Origin: Epiperipatus broadwayi
Lineage: Eukaryota > Onychophora > Udeonychophora > Euonychophora > Peripatidae
DNA length: 64,000 bases
Direction of reading: 5' to 3'
Assembly: GCA_028023455.1 (NCBI GenBank)
Contig: JAQFVV010006842.1
Location: forward strand, 174,693 to 238,692
Each line of letters begins with the position of its first letter. Position 1 is the first letter of the stretch. The position numbers and the translations under genes were made by a program. Under the pieces are notes generated by a model. The model was not told the origin of the DNA. It saw only the letters and a list, made by a program, of their open reading frames with translations, and ran no database searches. Below, one piece after another: positions 12,249 through 23,054 of this stretch.

Positions 12249-12660
12249 ATCTCTACACATATATGCTACAAGTGCTCAGATATATATTAAGATAGCAAAT
12301 TCTCCTACTTTAATGGACAGGCTTCAATGTACTCCACACTCCAACTCTTCAACTGTCCATCCAATTGAAAATCTGATGATGGAATGCTCAAAGGCCACCC
12401 TTAGGCTGAGATTGTTGTCACACCCATGTTGACCTAAAGGTCCATCTAACCCCTCATGTACAGGACATAATCCATTAAATACATATACAAGGGATAGGCA
12501 GACATCTCTAATATGTAATAGATGAAATACACAGGCTTATATATACCTGTGTCTATATGTGTATTAGACAGGGTATGAGCACAGACTTTCACATGACCCA
12601 CCACTCTCAACACCATCTCAAACCACTGATATACCTGAACACACATATGTCGAAAAGATA

Positions 12661-12721
12661 AATAATCACCAATATACGTATTTCATGCTAATCCAGCAAT
12701 CATCAGTTGGTCCAGATTACC
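12661..12721 (-). ncRNA. Satellite hammerhead ribozyme, unit 4, with perfect palindromic stem III
   Basis: CUGAUGA (rc of 12700-12706), stem II UGCU/AGCA with loop GGAUU, GAAA, then the perfect 8-nt palindrome AUACGUAU followed by A17 and UUGGU. Stem I pairings are intact (ACCAA/UUGGU and GGUAAUC/GAUUAUU). The U.U at 10.1/11.1 is the one departure from the preferred core. Confidence 0.7.
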
Positions 12722-13382
12722 ATCTCTACACATATATGCTACAAGTGCTCAGATATATATTAAGATAGCAAATTCTCCTACTTTAATGGACAGGCTTCAA
12801 TGTACTCCACACTTCAACTGTCCATCCAATTGAAAATCTGATGATGGAATGCTCAAAGGCCACCCTTAGGCCGAGATTGTTGTCACACCCATGTTGACCT
12901 AAAGGTCCATCTAACCCCTCATGTACAGGACATAATCCATTAAATACATATACAAGGGATAGGCAGACATCTCTATATGTAATAGATGAAATACACAGGC
13001 TTATATATACCTGTGTCTATATATGTAATAGACAGGGTATGAGCACAGACTTTCACATGACCCACCACTCTCCACACCCTCTCATAACACTGATACACCT
13101 GAACACACATCTAGTCACTAAAATAAAAAGATAATTATCTAAATAGATAGATAGATATAAGTATATAGCTACTATGAAGATATATATCTAAGCAAATATC
13201 CACTATTCTTTTTTTATAACTAATTATCAAGATACTTATACAGATAATTTTCTTCATCTCTTTCTCAAGCTATACTTGTCCCTAATTGTACTTCAATACA
13301 TACAGAAATAATCAGACAGCCTAGAAGATATAGATGGAATACTTTTTACCCAGTTCATTAGATTTTTACTTAAAGTCTAGAC

Positions 13383-16057
13383 CAGGGGTCGGCAACCTAT
13401 GGCACCCGTGCCATGTTTGGCACATCAATGATTATCAACGGCACTCGGAATAAATTGAAATAGGAATAATGTATATTTTAATTACAGCGTCTTTTGTTTG
13501 TTTGTTTTTACATTCAACATTGGATTTACGATTAAATCATTATTTATCAGAAAATAATACAATTGACTTCATTTAAAAGATATTTTGTTTGCAAGCGAAA
13601 TAAATTCTACATATTCACATTTTATTTCAGATAATATTAAAAAATGAGATTGTAATCCAAGTAAAAACCTTATTATGTTATCAATTCTAGAAAACTACTT
13701 TCGGTAGTTGAATGGTAAATAATCGACGCTCATTGGTTGTGCTTCTTTCAAAAAAGAGATTCTAGTGGTATATTGACTGAGAGATTCTCAAAATGTCCCA
13801 CAAAAGACAAAAACGTGACATTCGCTTTTTTCAAGACTCTTGGACAAATGAATATGGATTTGTACAGCAAAAGGATCATGCTGTGTGTACATTGTGCTGT
13901 GAAAGTATCGAGTGTCATACCTCAAGTGTACAAAGACATTATCAAACTAAACATGTGTTCATGTTTAAAAACTCAGATGAGAAAAGTGAAGCTATAAAAA
14001 GAGCTATTTCTGCCTTTAAAAAAACAAACTACTTATTTTAGTCAAATAATTGGAACCTAAAATAAAGCCACCAAATGTAGTTATACATTTGCTCATTGTG
14101 TGGCTTCAAAAGGCAAACCTTTTACAGATGGGCAATTAATCAAAGAAACGTTTTTGAAAAGTGCTGAAATCTTATTCAGTGATCTACCAAATAAACAAAT
14201 GATAATGTCTCCAATTCAAGAAATACCAGCTTCTGCAAGGTCAATTCAAAGAAATATAACTGACATGGCCAAAGATGTAACAACAAAACAGAAAACCAGT
14301 TTGCAACAAACTGTTGCATTCAGTGTTGCTGTTGATGAAAGCACTGATGTAAATGATGTGGCATGCCTAGCAATAGTTGCACAATATTGTGACAACAAAC
14401 ATATTTATGAACAACTGTGTTGCTTGATTCCTCTTACTAGTACAACAAAGGGATATATTTTCAGGATATATTTTCACTGCATTTTTCAATTATTTTGAAT
14501 CAGAAAATTAACATAAATAAAATATTTAGTGTTACTTCTGATACCAGACATGCAATGGTCGCAATGGTCAGAAAGAAAAAGGGATTTATTAAACTTCTTG
14601 AAAATCATATTAAACATCAAATATTGAGTTTCCACTGCATTATACACCAGGAAAATTTAGTTGCAAAAATCTCATCACAATGCATGCATTCTGTAATGGA
14701 CACTGTCATCAAAATAATTAGTTTCATAATTTCTCATTCTTCATTAACACATAAGCAATTGAAATCCCTTTTGCAAGAAATGAACAGTGCACGTATAGAC
14801 CTCCCTCTATACAGCAATGTTTGTTGGATCAGTCAAGGTAATGTTTTGAACAGGTTTATATCATGTCTGAAAGAAATCAAGATGTTTCTCGATGAAAAAG
14901 AACATTATCTGAAAATAAATGATGAAGAGTGGTTATGCAAATTGATGTTTCTGACTGATATAACTCAACACCTGAATGAGTTAAACTTGCATTTGCAAGA
15001 GAAGGGTCAAACAATACCAGAAATTTTTGAATATTGGAAAGAATTTGCATCAAAAGTAGATATATTTTGGCATGATATTACCACTAACACTTGCAAGTAC
15101 TTTCCAAATGTAAAGGCCAATGCAAATCAATTTAACATTAACAAAGATGAACTTCAAAAATACATTGAAGCTCTCAGAGAAGAATTTTCCTAACGATGTA
15201 AAGACTTCCAAATACACACACCTATATCTTCTTTCCTCATCAAACCTGACTTAATTGATTTAAAGATGACTTCATTTGATTTATCTCTTTTTGAGTGGAT
15301 GAATATTGATAGTTTTGAAATGGAATTAATTGAATTAATGTCATCAGAATTGTGGAAAACTAAATTTGTAGTATTGCAGAAAACTCTTGAAAGGAACTGC
15401 CTAGAAAAGTCGGCTGTCATTCTCAATTGTTGGATATCATTACCTGAAAGGTTTAATTCTTTGAAAAAACTGCTTGTGCTCTGCTTTCGGCATTTGGTTC
15501 AACTTACTTATGTGAACAAATTTTCTCACATATGAAAAATATTTTAAGTTGCCTAACACCTGAACATTCAAAAGCATGCGTGAATCTAAAAGTGACCCAT
15601 TACATGTCTGACATTGAGCAAAGAGGTAAAAGGGCAAGGTTCACATTGATTTATTTTTATAATAAAAAATGGCTAATCACATTCTAATTTATGACATTTT
15701 TTAAAATTTAAATTATATATTTTGTATAGGTAAAAAGTTGTAATTTATAATTTGTAATATAATTTTTAATAAGCATATTAAAAATTACAAATTAAAAAAA
15801 AAGTACTTTTCACATGATTCTAAGTATTTTAAAATATTGAATGACCAATAATATAAGATCCAGTTATAATGGACATCAAAAATATATACTATAGTAGTAT
15901 ATATTATATCCTATAATATTATATAACCTTGAAGTGCATTATAACTGAAACAATTTTGATAATATAATATAATAAGATTGGTAAAATCATGTCGGCACGC
16001 AGAATAACATTGTAACATAGGTTCGGCACCACAGTAATAAAAGGTTGCTGACCCCTG
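13383..16057 (+). mobile_element. Complete hAT transposon, GTF2IRD2-like family, inactivated
   Basis: Terminal inverted repeats CAGGGGTCGGCAACCTAT at the left and rc CAGGGGTCAGCAACCTTTTA at the right. Perfect 8-bp target duplication GTCTAGAC at 13375-13382 and 16058-16065, matching the hAT preference (TA at the centre). Length 2675 bp. It encodes one degenerate transposase on the plus strand. Deletion derivatives of the same family occur at 52.8 kb. Confidence 0.93.
13793..15637 (+). pseudogene. hAT transposase pseudogene (BED finger, RNase-H-like core, dimerisation tail)
   Basis: Start chosen at MSHKRQKRDIRFF. The N-terminus (13793-14041) holds a BED-type zinc finger: CTLCCES, then a histidine pair in RHYQTKH. 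After a stop and shift, 14100-14498 has SVAVDESTDVNDVACLA, the DES(T)D segment carrying the first catalytic aspartate. 14495-15193 has HCIIHQENLVAK, typical of the GTF2IRD2/ZBED5-like group, and an SNVCWISQGN-like stretch near the second acidic residue. After another break, 15266-15637 carries the C-terminal dimerisation region with AFGSTYLCEQIFSHMKN. Several stops and frameshifts (near 14040, 14490, 15193 and 15490) make it non-functional. Known role of the family: cut-and-paste transposition through the element's inverted repeats. Confidence 0.88.
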
Positions 16058-17127
16058 GTCTAGACCATTACAATGTCTCCTTTTCCATTGAAATCAGATA
16101 ATGAAAATATGAGTACCCATTTCCATTTCTCATTGCCACATTTTCTATATGTATATTTACTAATCAAATTTGACATGTTGTACACATTATTACATAGTGT
16201 TTCTGATTTTCTTCCTATACATGACTTACAAAAAAATCATATATAGCTACTCAAACTTTTCTGGAAAATGAGATTAGTACTTGACCATAAAAAGAATATA
16301 TATGAGTACCCACCACTGGTCCTAATAAAAAATGCAGACATAAACATCAGGCTAGCTACCTCAATATTAACACACTGAGCAACAACCCTAATTACAAAAA
16401 GAAATAAAAAATACACAGATCAATATAATATCTGACTCATAATTAATCTCAGAGACTTGAGAGAATGATTTAAATAGGGAACAAAACTGAAGATTTATCA
16501 CACACTTGAGCCATGCCGTATTAAGTCTTTATTTTTGAAATATTAGAATCTGATTAGACTTAGAGATAAACAAATAACAATAAAAAAGCATAAAGTTATA
16601 TAAGCAGTTTCATGCAGTGTCAAACATAAAAATCATGACAACAGTGAGACCTCAAGTCAATGTTAAACTCCTCATCACATCATTAGAAAAGAAAGTCCAA
16701 CTAAACAAATTCTCATAGTTTATAAGGCTGTGTTCTCTCCTAAAAAAAATAACAACGCAAAAACAAACAATAATAAGTATTTCTACTAATAATAATAATT
16801 AAAAAAAAAAAAGCAATAATAAATAACAAAAAACAAACTTTTATTTCTCATAAAACCATTAGTTCTTTTAAGAAATCCTGGATAATCACTGAGAGTTGTC
16901 CATTCTTATCATGCACACTAAGACAAATCTTCCTTTTCTTCAGGTATTTCTTTATTGGTCTAATAGTAATAATAACAAGTCAGATGTCACATGACTTATA
17001 TATAGCTTGCACTTACAAATATGTAAAATTAAGAGCGTGCTAATAGCTCTAAACAAGCTTTTTTTTTTTTAATTTATGATAAATGCTACTACAAGAGAAG
17101 ACATTCAAATCATTTTTATCTTGGATT

Positions 17128-17185
17128 GTCCCCATCCCCAGACCGGTTTTGACCTATGGGTCTCTTCAGTGAGGAGTTTCTTCTA
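17128..17185 (-). ncRNA. Mutated hammerhead in the opposite arm
   Basis: Minus strand: CUGAAGA (rc of 17163-17169), stem II GACC/GGUC with loop CAUA, then AAAA where GAAA is required, then ACCGGUC. Inner stem I (UCCUCA/UGGGGA) is kept, but the outer 5' strand is altered. Loss of G12 should abolish cleavage. Confidence 0.7.
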
Positions 17186-17237
17186 ACAATTAACTTTTAG
17201 ATAAATGCTTTGCTTGAGTTGGTTTTTTAAATCTAAT

Positions 17238-17293
17238 GTCCCAACTCCTCACTGAAGAGACCCATAGGTCGAAACCGGTCTGGGGATGGGGAC
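17238..17293 (+). ncRNA. Type-I hammerhead ribozyme with complete conserved core
   Basis: In order: outer stem I GUCCC (17238-17242), internal loop AAC, inner stem I UCCUCA, core CUGAAGA (17252-17258), stem II GACC/GGUC with loop CAUA (17259-17270), GAAA (17271-17274), palindromic stem III ACCGGU, C17 at 17280, then UGGGGA pairing with UCCUCA, loop UG, and GGGAC pairing with GUCCC. Every invariant position (C3 U4 G5 A6 G8 A9 G12 A13 A14, A15.1-U16.1, C17) and the preferred G10.1-C11.1 pair are present. Predicted self-cleavage after 17280. The zero-loop stem III implies action as a dimer. Confidence 0.82.
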
Positions 17294-17679
17294 AATCCAA
17301 GATAAAAAATGATTTGAATGTCTTCTCTTGTAGTAGCATTTATCATAAAAAATAAAAATAAAATCTTGTTTAGAGCTATTAGCACGCTCTTAATTTTACA
17401 TATTTATTGGTCTAAGTAACCTCATCTGTATCTTAGTGTTTTGCACAGATGTGGATTACTAAAGCTTCTGTATTAAACAGTAAATTCCACCAAACTCGAG
17501 CACTACCTTTTAAGTGTCTGCAAGAGAACTTATTCTCTTCTGCTATCAGGTTTAAATCAAAATATTATTCTAAACGGTCTAAACATCCTACAGGCAGTTC
17601 ACCAGTACAGGCCTTTAAATATTCATAGTTTTAAAAATTTATTCACACTATGCACCACTTCAACACTAGACTTTGGAGA

Positions 17680-18640
17680 TTAATTCCTCATTGATTTTAC
17701 TATGCCCAGCCCTTTTGACTTTTCTTCTGTATAATTTACTTTGTTGGTATTTTCTTGTAAATCTCTGTGCTGCTTCAATTTTGTCTAGCCAGTGTATCAC
17801 AACTGAAAGTCTTTATTTTCTATTCAGTAGTCTATTGTTGCTTTCTTATTAATACATTCCATCACAAGAGTAAATAATTTAAAAGTAAATGTTGACATTT
17901 ACTTTTAAATTATTCACTCCTGTTGTTAGTTCTTTTATACTTTTTCTAATCTCTACTATATTTTTACTATTTCCCCTATTATATACTTCTACTTAGATAT
18001 TCCATCTTTCCCAATCTTCCTCTTGCTTGTCTTGTTTTTTGATCAACACCCTCAAATCCTCTTTCTGGTCATGGCATATATTTTCTATCATACTCTGATT
18101 CTTTACTTTTAACTCCTCTCTGATCATTCAATCTCATCATCATCATCATCTGTTGGTTTCTTTTCTTTCATAGCAGTCATCATTTCTCTTAATCCTTACA
18201 CTCATTTCTGTTGGTTTTCTTATATATCTTGGAATTTTAAATCCATTTCCTATTGGTATCCATTATCTGATGCCGCTCCTGGAATTTTGTTTCTGATTTT
18301 AGTTGCCCTTTCCGGATTAAATTATACAGCATTTCTGTATCTACTGCTAGTGATGTGTTCTTATAGATTTGTCTATTATGCTTTCAGGTTTCCACTCTGA
18401 TGGTTATTTTACCTCTTGCATTGCTGATTTCTTCATGTTTAATCTCTCCCCTCCCCATTTTCTTTAATTTAAATTGCATTATCATTAAATTATATAGAAC
18501 TCTATTTTATTTGATCTTATCTTTTACTTTTATTTATAAAAAGTATATTAGTTTGTATCATTACTATACAGAACTCCCTACCTGTAGTTTAGAGCTGATT
18601 ATCTACCCCTATGTCTAGCTATTCTATTCTTGCCGGCTAC
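17680..18640 (-). pseudogene. Decayed LINE ORF1-like coding stretch
   Basis: The plus strand is pyrimidine-rich over nearly 1 kb, so the minus strand is purine-rich like the LINE at 31.9 kb. Minus-strand peptides look coding but are broken: MIENICHDQKEDLRVLIKK, then KQDKQEEDWERWNI (charged, coiled-coil-like), SLAVDTEMLYNLIRKG, and WLDKIEAAQRFTRKYQQSKL. They resemble ORF1 (gag-like) coiled-coil proteins of LINEs, but I cannot assign the family. It includes a CAT/ATG repeat near 18130. Confidence 0.35.
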
Positions 18641-18958
18641 TATCTTAACATCTAACAATCTTTTCACTCAAGTTACTAGTGCTGAACATCTTTTACTCCA
18701 TTAAATATGCTCAAATTACTATTTCTCTTAAATAAATAAATTGATAATAATTATTTTTTATTGAAATTGTTTCTGTTAATAATTATATGTGAAATATTAA
18801 GTGAAAACTATTATTTTGTACCACATGCTCATGTTAACTCACATAGAGTAAAAAAAAAATATTGATAAAACTATAATATAGTATATGCATTACAGAATAT
18901 GCCATTATTTAAAATTTATTAAAAATTTAAAATATTTTTATACTTTTTTAAAAATTCC

Positions 18959-19150
18959 ACATCAACATCATCATCATCAACTATTATCAATCCACTGCAG
19001 GATAAAGTCTCTCCAAGTTCAATCCATCTTCTCCGATCTTTAGCTTCTCTTCTCCACATCATCCCTGCACACTTTCTTATTTCATCCATCCATCTCACAT
19101 ATAATCTCTTTCTGAGTCTTTTACAATCTCTTTGAATCCACATAAGCAGC
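18959..19150 (-). mobile_element. 5'-truncated RTE LINE 3' end, copy D
   Basis: Minus-strand match to the last about 190 bp of the RTE copies at 30.9 and 57.6 kb: (rc) GAGATGGATGGATGAAAT, a segment around AAGATTGGAGAA, CTTGGAGAGAC, GGATTGATAATAGTTG and a terminal (GATGAT)n. Confidence 0.8.
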
Positions 19151-19552
19151 ATTATTTCTATAGTAAACCGTTACTTATTTCTGTGATCAAGAAACTGGAA
19201 TTATATAAAAATTAATTCTTAAAAAAAATAGTAGTTATTTCTAGTCACAATTGACACTTTACTAAATTATAACATTAAAAGACAAATTGTATTTCCTAAT
19301 ACATATGACACATATGTCTGCACATACACACACACATATATATATATACACACATAAACTTTACATTATACACAGCTAAAAGTATATGTATATAAAGGAG
19401 GTAAATCACTCTCTTACCAGATTATGAATTAAAAGCACTCTAAATATTGATTAAAGATCGAGAATAGAACAAATCCCTTTGTTTTCACTTATATATATAT
19501 ATATATATATTTTAAATACAAGTATAATTTATATACCTGGAGTTTAGATGTT

Positions 19553-19785
19553 ATATAAGGGATTTGAATACAGACTTTCAAGTTTCCTTCAGCTATCAAC
19601 TCTATCTCATACAACTGATACACAAGACCACACACATGTGAAAATGATAAATGATCAGTATATATATTTCATGCGGAACCAGCATTCATCAGTTGGTTCA
19701 GATCATCAACTTCCACACATATGAATGTGGAATTGATAGCTGAAGAGAGCTTAAAAAATCTGTGTTCAAATCCCCTACATTATAT
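19553..19785 (-). repeat. Short fold-back, satellite-related, with hammerhead
   Basis: Terminal inverted segments: ATAAGGGATTTGAATACAGA at the left and its near-complement (TCTGTGTTCAAATCCCCTA) at the right, plus TTCAGCTATCAA and TTGATAGCTGAA. The interior shares ATTTCATGCGGAACCAGC and TCATCAGTTGGTTCAGAT with the satellite. Confidence 0.75.
19651..19706 (-). ncRNA. Hammerhead-like core in the 19.6-kb fold-back
   Basis: Minus strand: CUGAUGA (rc of 19686-19692), perfect stem II AUGC/GCAU with loop UGGUUCC, GAAA, stem III AUAUAUAU, A17. Outer stem I pairs AUGAUC with GAUCAU, but the inner helix is weakened (ACCAA facing CUGAU). Confidence 0.55.
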
Positions 19786-20077
19786 ATATTTGATTATTAA
19801 TTCAAAAGTTTTAAAATGATTAGAAATTAACTCTACCTTATGAAGTTTAATGATTAGCTATATTATATGATGCTATGTTCACAAAAGTTTGCTTAGATTA
19901 CTATCATTTGTAAGATATGGCACCCTCATAAAGGCTGGTAAAGCAAATGAAAATGCATTTTATATTTGCAAGACAAGACTGATAAAAAAAGGACACTGCA
20001 TTGATGTAAACAAGACTTGGAAAGTTTATTATTCCCTTATATAAATATATACATAAAGGTAATTGTCTTTTTATATT

Positions 20078-20620
20078 GGACTATTTCCATCATCTAATAT
20101 GTGTATTGAATGTCTTTTAGAAAAACTTAACTTTATTTAAATATTCCAAATACATTCGACTTTTAGTAATAGCACATCAAACAGGTTAGTATAGCATAAC
20201 CCTTTGAGAGATATTATTTGGCCTTCTTCTTCAAGTGTAGCTGGCCTGACCAGTGACAATACTAATATGGGATTCAAACCGGGTTCTTTAGATTCTTGAA
20301 TTTTAAGGTAACACTCTAACCAATTGAGCCATCATGCAAAGGCTCAGTTCATTAGAGTGTTATCGTAAAATTCAATAATCAAGAATCTAAGGATCCAGAT
20401 TCGAATCTCATGCTAGTACTGTCACTGGTCAGACCAGCAACACCTGAAGAAAAGGGGATAATAATACCCTCGAAACGTTGTGCTTATACTAACCTGTTTG
20501 ATGTGCTATTACTAATAGTTGAATGTATTTGGAATATTTAAATAAAGTTAAATTTTTCTAAAGACACTCAATACATGTATTAGATGATGGAAATAGTTCA
20601 ATATATAATTAAAACACCAT
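20078..20620. mobile_element. tRNA-headed SINE in head-to-head inverted arrangement
   Basis: Two arms of about 250 bp meet near 20340. Each contains a tRNA-like head with an A box (GGCTCAATTGGTTAGAGTG in the left arm, minus strand; AGGCTCAGTTCATTAGAGTG in the right arm, plus strand), a B-box-like GGTTTGAATCCC, then TGTCACTGGTC, a CTGAAGA...GAAAC-like motif, AACCTGTTTGATGTGCTATT and the tail GATGATGGAAATAGT. The CTGAAGA motif has the order of a hammerhead core with ACGU as stem III, but lacks a good stem II closing pair. Confidence 0.65.
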
Positions 20621-21529
20621 CATCACAACCCTTTAGGAAAACATAAAGATAACTATTGCTTAGCACTTGCAGAAGTATAAATGGTCTCATTAGTACTAAA
20701 TACTAAATTTATAATAATTGTATACATATATTTTATAGTCAACATTATATATATATATAATCATTGGCATCCATCTGATTAATTCAGATAAATTACTATT
20801 TTCTTTTAAAGTAATAAATAGGTAATTTTTATTGTTGTATAGGTAAGTATATATAGTTGGAGGAGGGGAGGATATTCTTTTTTAAAACAAAATAGTTAAT
20901 AGGTAATTTCTAAAATATTAAAGCAATCAAACGTAAAATAAAACTTATTAGCATAACCCATAAACTACAGAAAACACTCATTTCCTGAAAATAATTATTT
21001 GAATATTGTTGTTGAAGCAAATTCTTAATAAACCCATATCATAATTCAACAAATTTCAGAGTTAAATGCAGAGGGAAAAAATCCACCCTTTTATGTTATT
21101 CTAAGAGTAAATCAACTTTAAAATATCCAATAATGTATTTTTATTGATTTATTAAAATTAAATTTGATAAAAATAAATAAATATACATTTTGTTTATCTG
21201 AAAGTTTGTGATAGCGACAACGTTTAACTTGTATTATACTTCAGTTAGAACACTAACTAACCAATGTGATATTATTGCTAATAGTTAAATGCATTTAAAA
21301 TTTCAATTAGATAGTAGAAATAATTCAACATATAATTACAAATATATATTTTATAGTTGTATTTTTTTCTTGCCAAAATAAATGCCTCTTTTGGCCATTA
21401 ATTCTAAAAATTATATTACTATGCCACAACAGACACAATTAGATTACATTATTTTCAAGATGCTTTAGGGAAACAACTTTATTAGTATTAAATTAAAAAA
21501 ATAAATCCTAATTTTATAACTGCAATATT

Positions 21530-22010
21530 TATACATATAACAAATTATTTATTTATATAACGCTGTATTTTTAATATGCAATAATAATTAGGGATCATTT
21601 CACTACGTGTATGCGCTGGATAATTGTAAACACTCTCCTTTCCAAACACAAGATAAATTACACATATAACAAATTATTTATTTATATAACGCTGTATTTT
21701 TAATCTGCAACAATAATTAGGGATCACTTGACTACATATGCACTGGATAAATTTAAACATGTAATAAATACTCTCCTTTCCAAACACAAGATAAATTCTT
21801 TTAAAAAGATAGAATGAATCCGTGAAGATATGCTCTCATTTCAAAATGCTTAAGATTTGCTTATACAAATACGTTTAGATTAAAACGATAGAGTGGATTC
21901 ATTCTATCTTTTCAAAAGACTTTATCTTGTGTTTGGAAAAGAGAGTATTCCTTAAATGTTTAAATTTATCCAACGCATGTTTAGTGGAGTGACACCTAAT
22001 TATTAACTAC
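21530..22010. repeat. Fold-back element with internal 128-bp duplication
   Basis: The left half carries ACACAAGATAAATTCTTTTA, GATAGAATGAATCC and GCTTAAGATTTGC; the right half carries GGATTCATTCTATCTTTT and TTATCTTGTGTTTGGAAA. ACATATAACAAATTATTTAT starts at 21533 and again at 21661, so the outer left arm is tandemly duplicated. Same superfamily as 31.0, 42.2 and 59.1 kb (shared CACAAGATAAA core). Confidence 0.65.
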
Positions 22011-22019
22011 AGTATTTAG

Positions 22020-22992
22020 TAAATACTAAATGACTGTATTGTCCCCATTGGAAAGCAATGATTACATGCAAAGCAATACAGAGAACATATTTATTTATCA
22101 CTTACTCATTGCATCTCTAATTTTTGTTCCATTAGGTAATAAATATCTGCATTTATTACACATTTTCATCCAGGAAAGAAAATACATTTTTATACTTTAT
22201 TTCTTAAAAAAAAAATATTGTAACAAAATGAGTCAGACTAATTTTCTTTTTTTAAAAAAAGAAAACATTTTAATAATTTTGCTCTAATTTTATCGCTTAC
22301 CTTTTACTTTATAAATATAACTATATAAGATTACACAAGAAGTAAACATTAGAAACTTACCTTCTAATATCCTTTAACATTTAGTCATTAGGGATACACA
22401 AACATGCAATGTGGAAGAAAATCAACGTGTATTATTACATATTTTAAAAGTCATTTTAATTTTTCGGATTTATCTTGAAGCTTTTCACGTCAAACAATTA
22501 TTCAAGAATTTCAAATCTCTTTTTAACATTTAAACTATTTTTCTAATTTTCATTAATTAAAAACTTATCTAGTTTCAGAAGCTGTTCAAACAGCAATAAA
22601 TTTAATTTAGGTATATACATATTTATTTAAATTATACACACTTTCAAATATAAAAAAAATACACTCATATAAATAAATAAGGATAAAGGTTCTATATATT
22701 CGCGATATTAAGATACAACTAGGTGAAAATTGATCCTGAAATTAAGTGATTGTTAGATTAGATTTTTTTTTCAGAGTAATATTAATATAGTAGTTAATGT
22801 TATTCTTTACAATAATGCATATTAACACATACTGTTGAAACTGACTAAAAGGAAATATGCTCTTATAATGAGTAATAACAAATATAATTAAATAAATTAG
22901 TGTTTTCTTCTTTATTTTCGATTTTTTTTTCTAGTTAAAAGGAAATAATAAAGAATGACATTATTCAAAGAATAATCGGTGCTGAAATGAAA

Positions 22993-23054
<62 letters not shown>

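Larger units (their letters stand above)
11211..13112 (-). repeat. Tandem satellite of about 460-bp units encoding hammerheads on the minus strand
   Basis: Four full units plus a partial. The landmark ATAGACAGGGTATGAGCACA begins near 11211, 11667, 12090, 12563 and 13027, giving spacings of 456, 423, 473 and 464 bp. The second unit lacks a segment around ACAAGGGATAGGCAGACATC. Units are very similar, so the array is young or homogenised. Each full unit carries, on the minus strand, CUGAUGA, a short hairpin, GAAA and a palindromic stretch, that is a type-I hammerhead layout. Minus-strand ORFs of 66 codons at 11550-11750 and 12446-12646 are by-products of the repeat. Confidence 0.9.
16964..17402 (+). 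mobile_element. Fold-back hammerhead element with 13-bp target duplication
   Basis: A 439-bp insertion between exact copies of TTTATTGGTCTAA (16951-16963 and 17403-17415). Its long inverted arms (about 17017-17178 and 17243-17405) carry AAGAGCGTGCTAATAGCTCT and its complement at the outside and a hammerhead sequence near the centre. The right arm has an intact plus-strand core; the left arm has a minus-strand core with G12 changed to A. The arm ends reach into the duplicated flank by chance similarity. Length is close to one unit of the 457-bp family, and both share the core-flanking motif CTCCTCACTGA and TCTGGGGAT. Confidence 0.85.

Noticed and set aside
11550-12646. Two similar 66-codon minus-strand ORFs at 11550-11750 and 12446-12646
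   Set aside because: They are translations of the same part of the satellite unit, with no domain and no conservation of frame across units.
11211-13112. CRISPR-like array
   Set aside because: Units of about 460 bp without spacers in a eukaryotic genome; it is a satellite.
16964-17402. MITE (DNA transposon) because of long inverted arms
   Set aside because: The flanking duplication is 13 bp and A+T-rich, and the arms contain ribozyme cores, which fits retrotransposition better.
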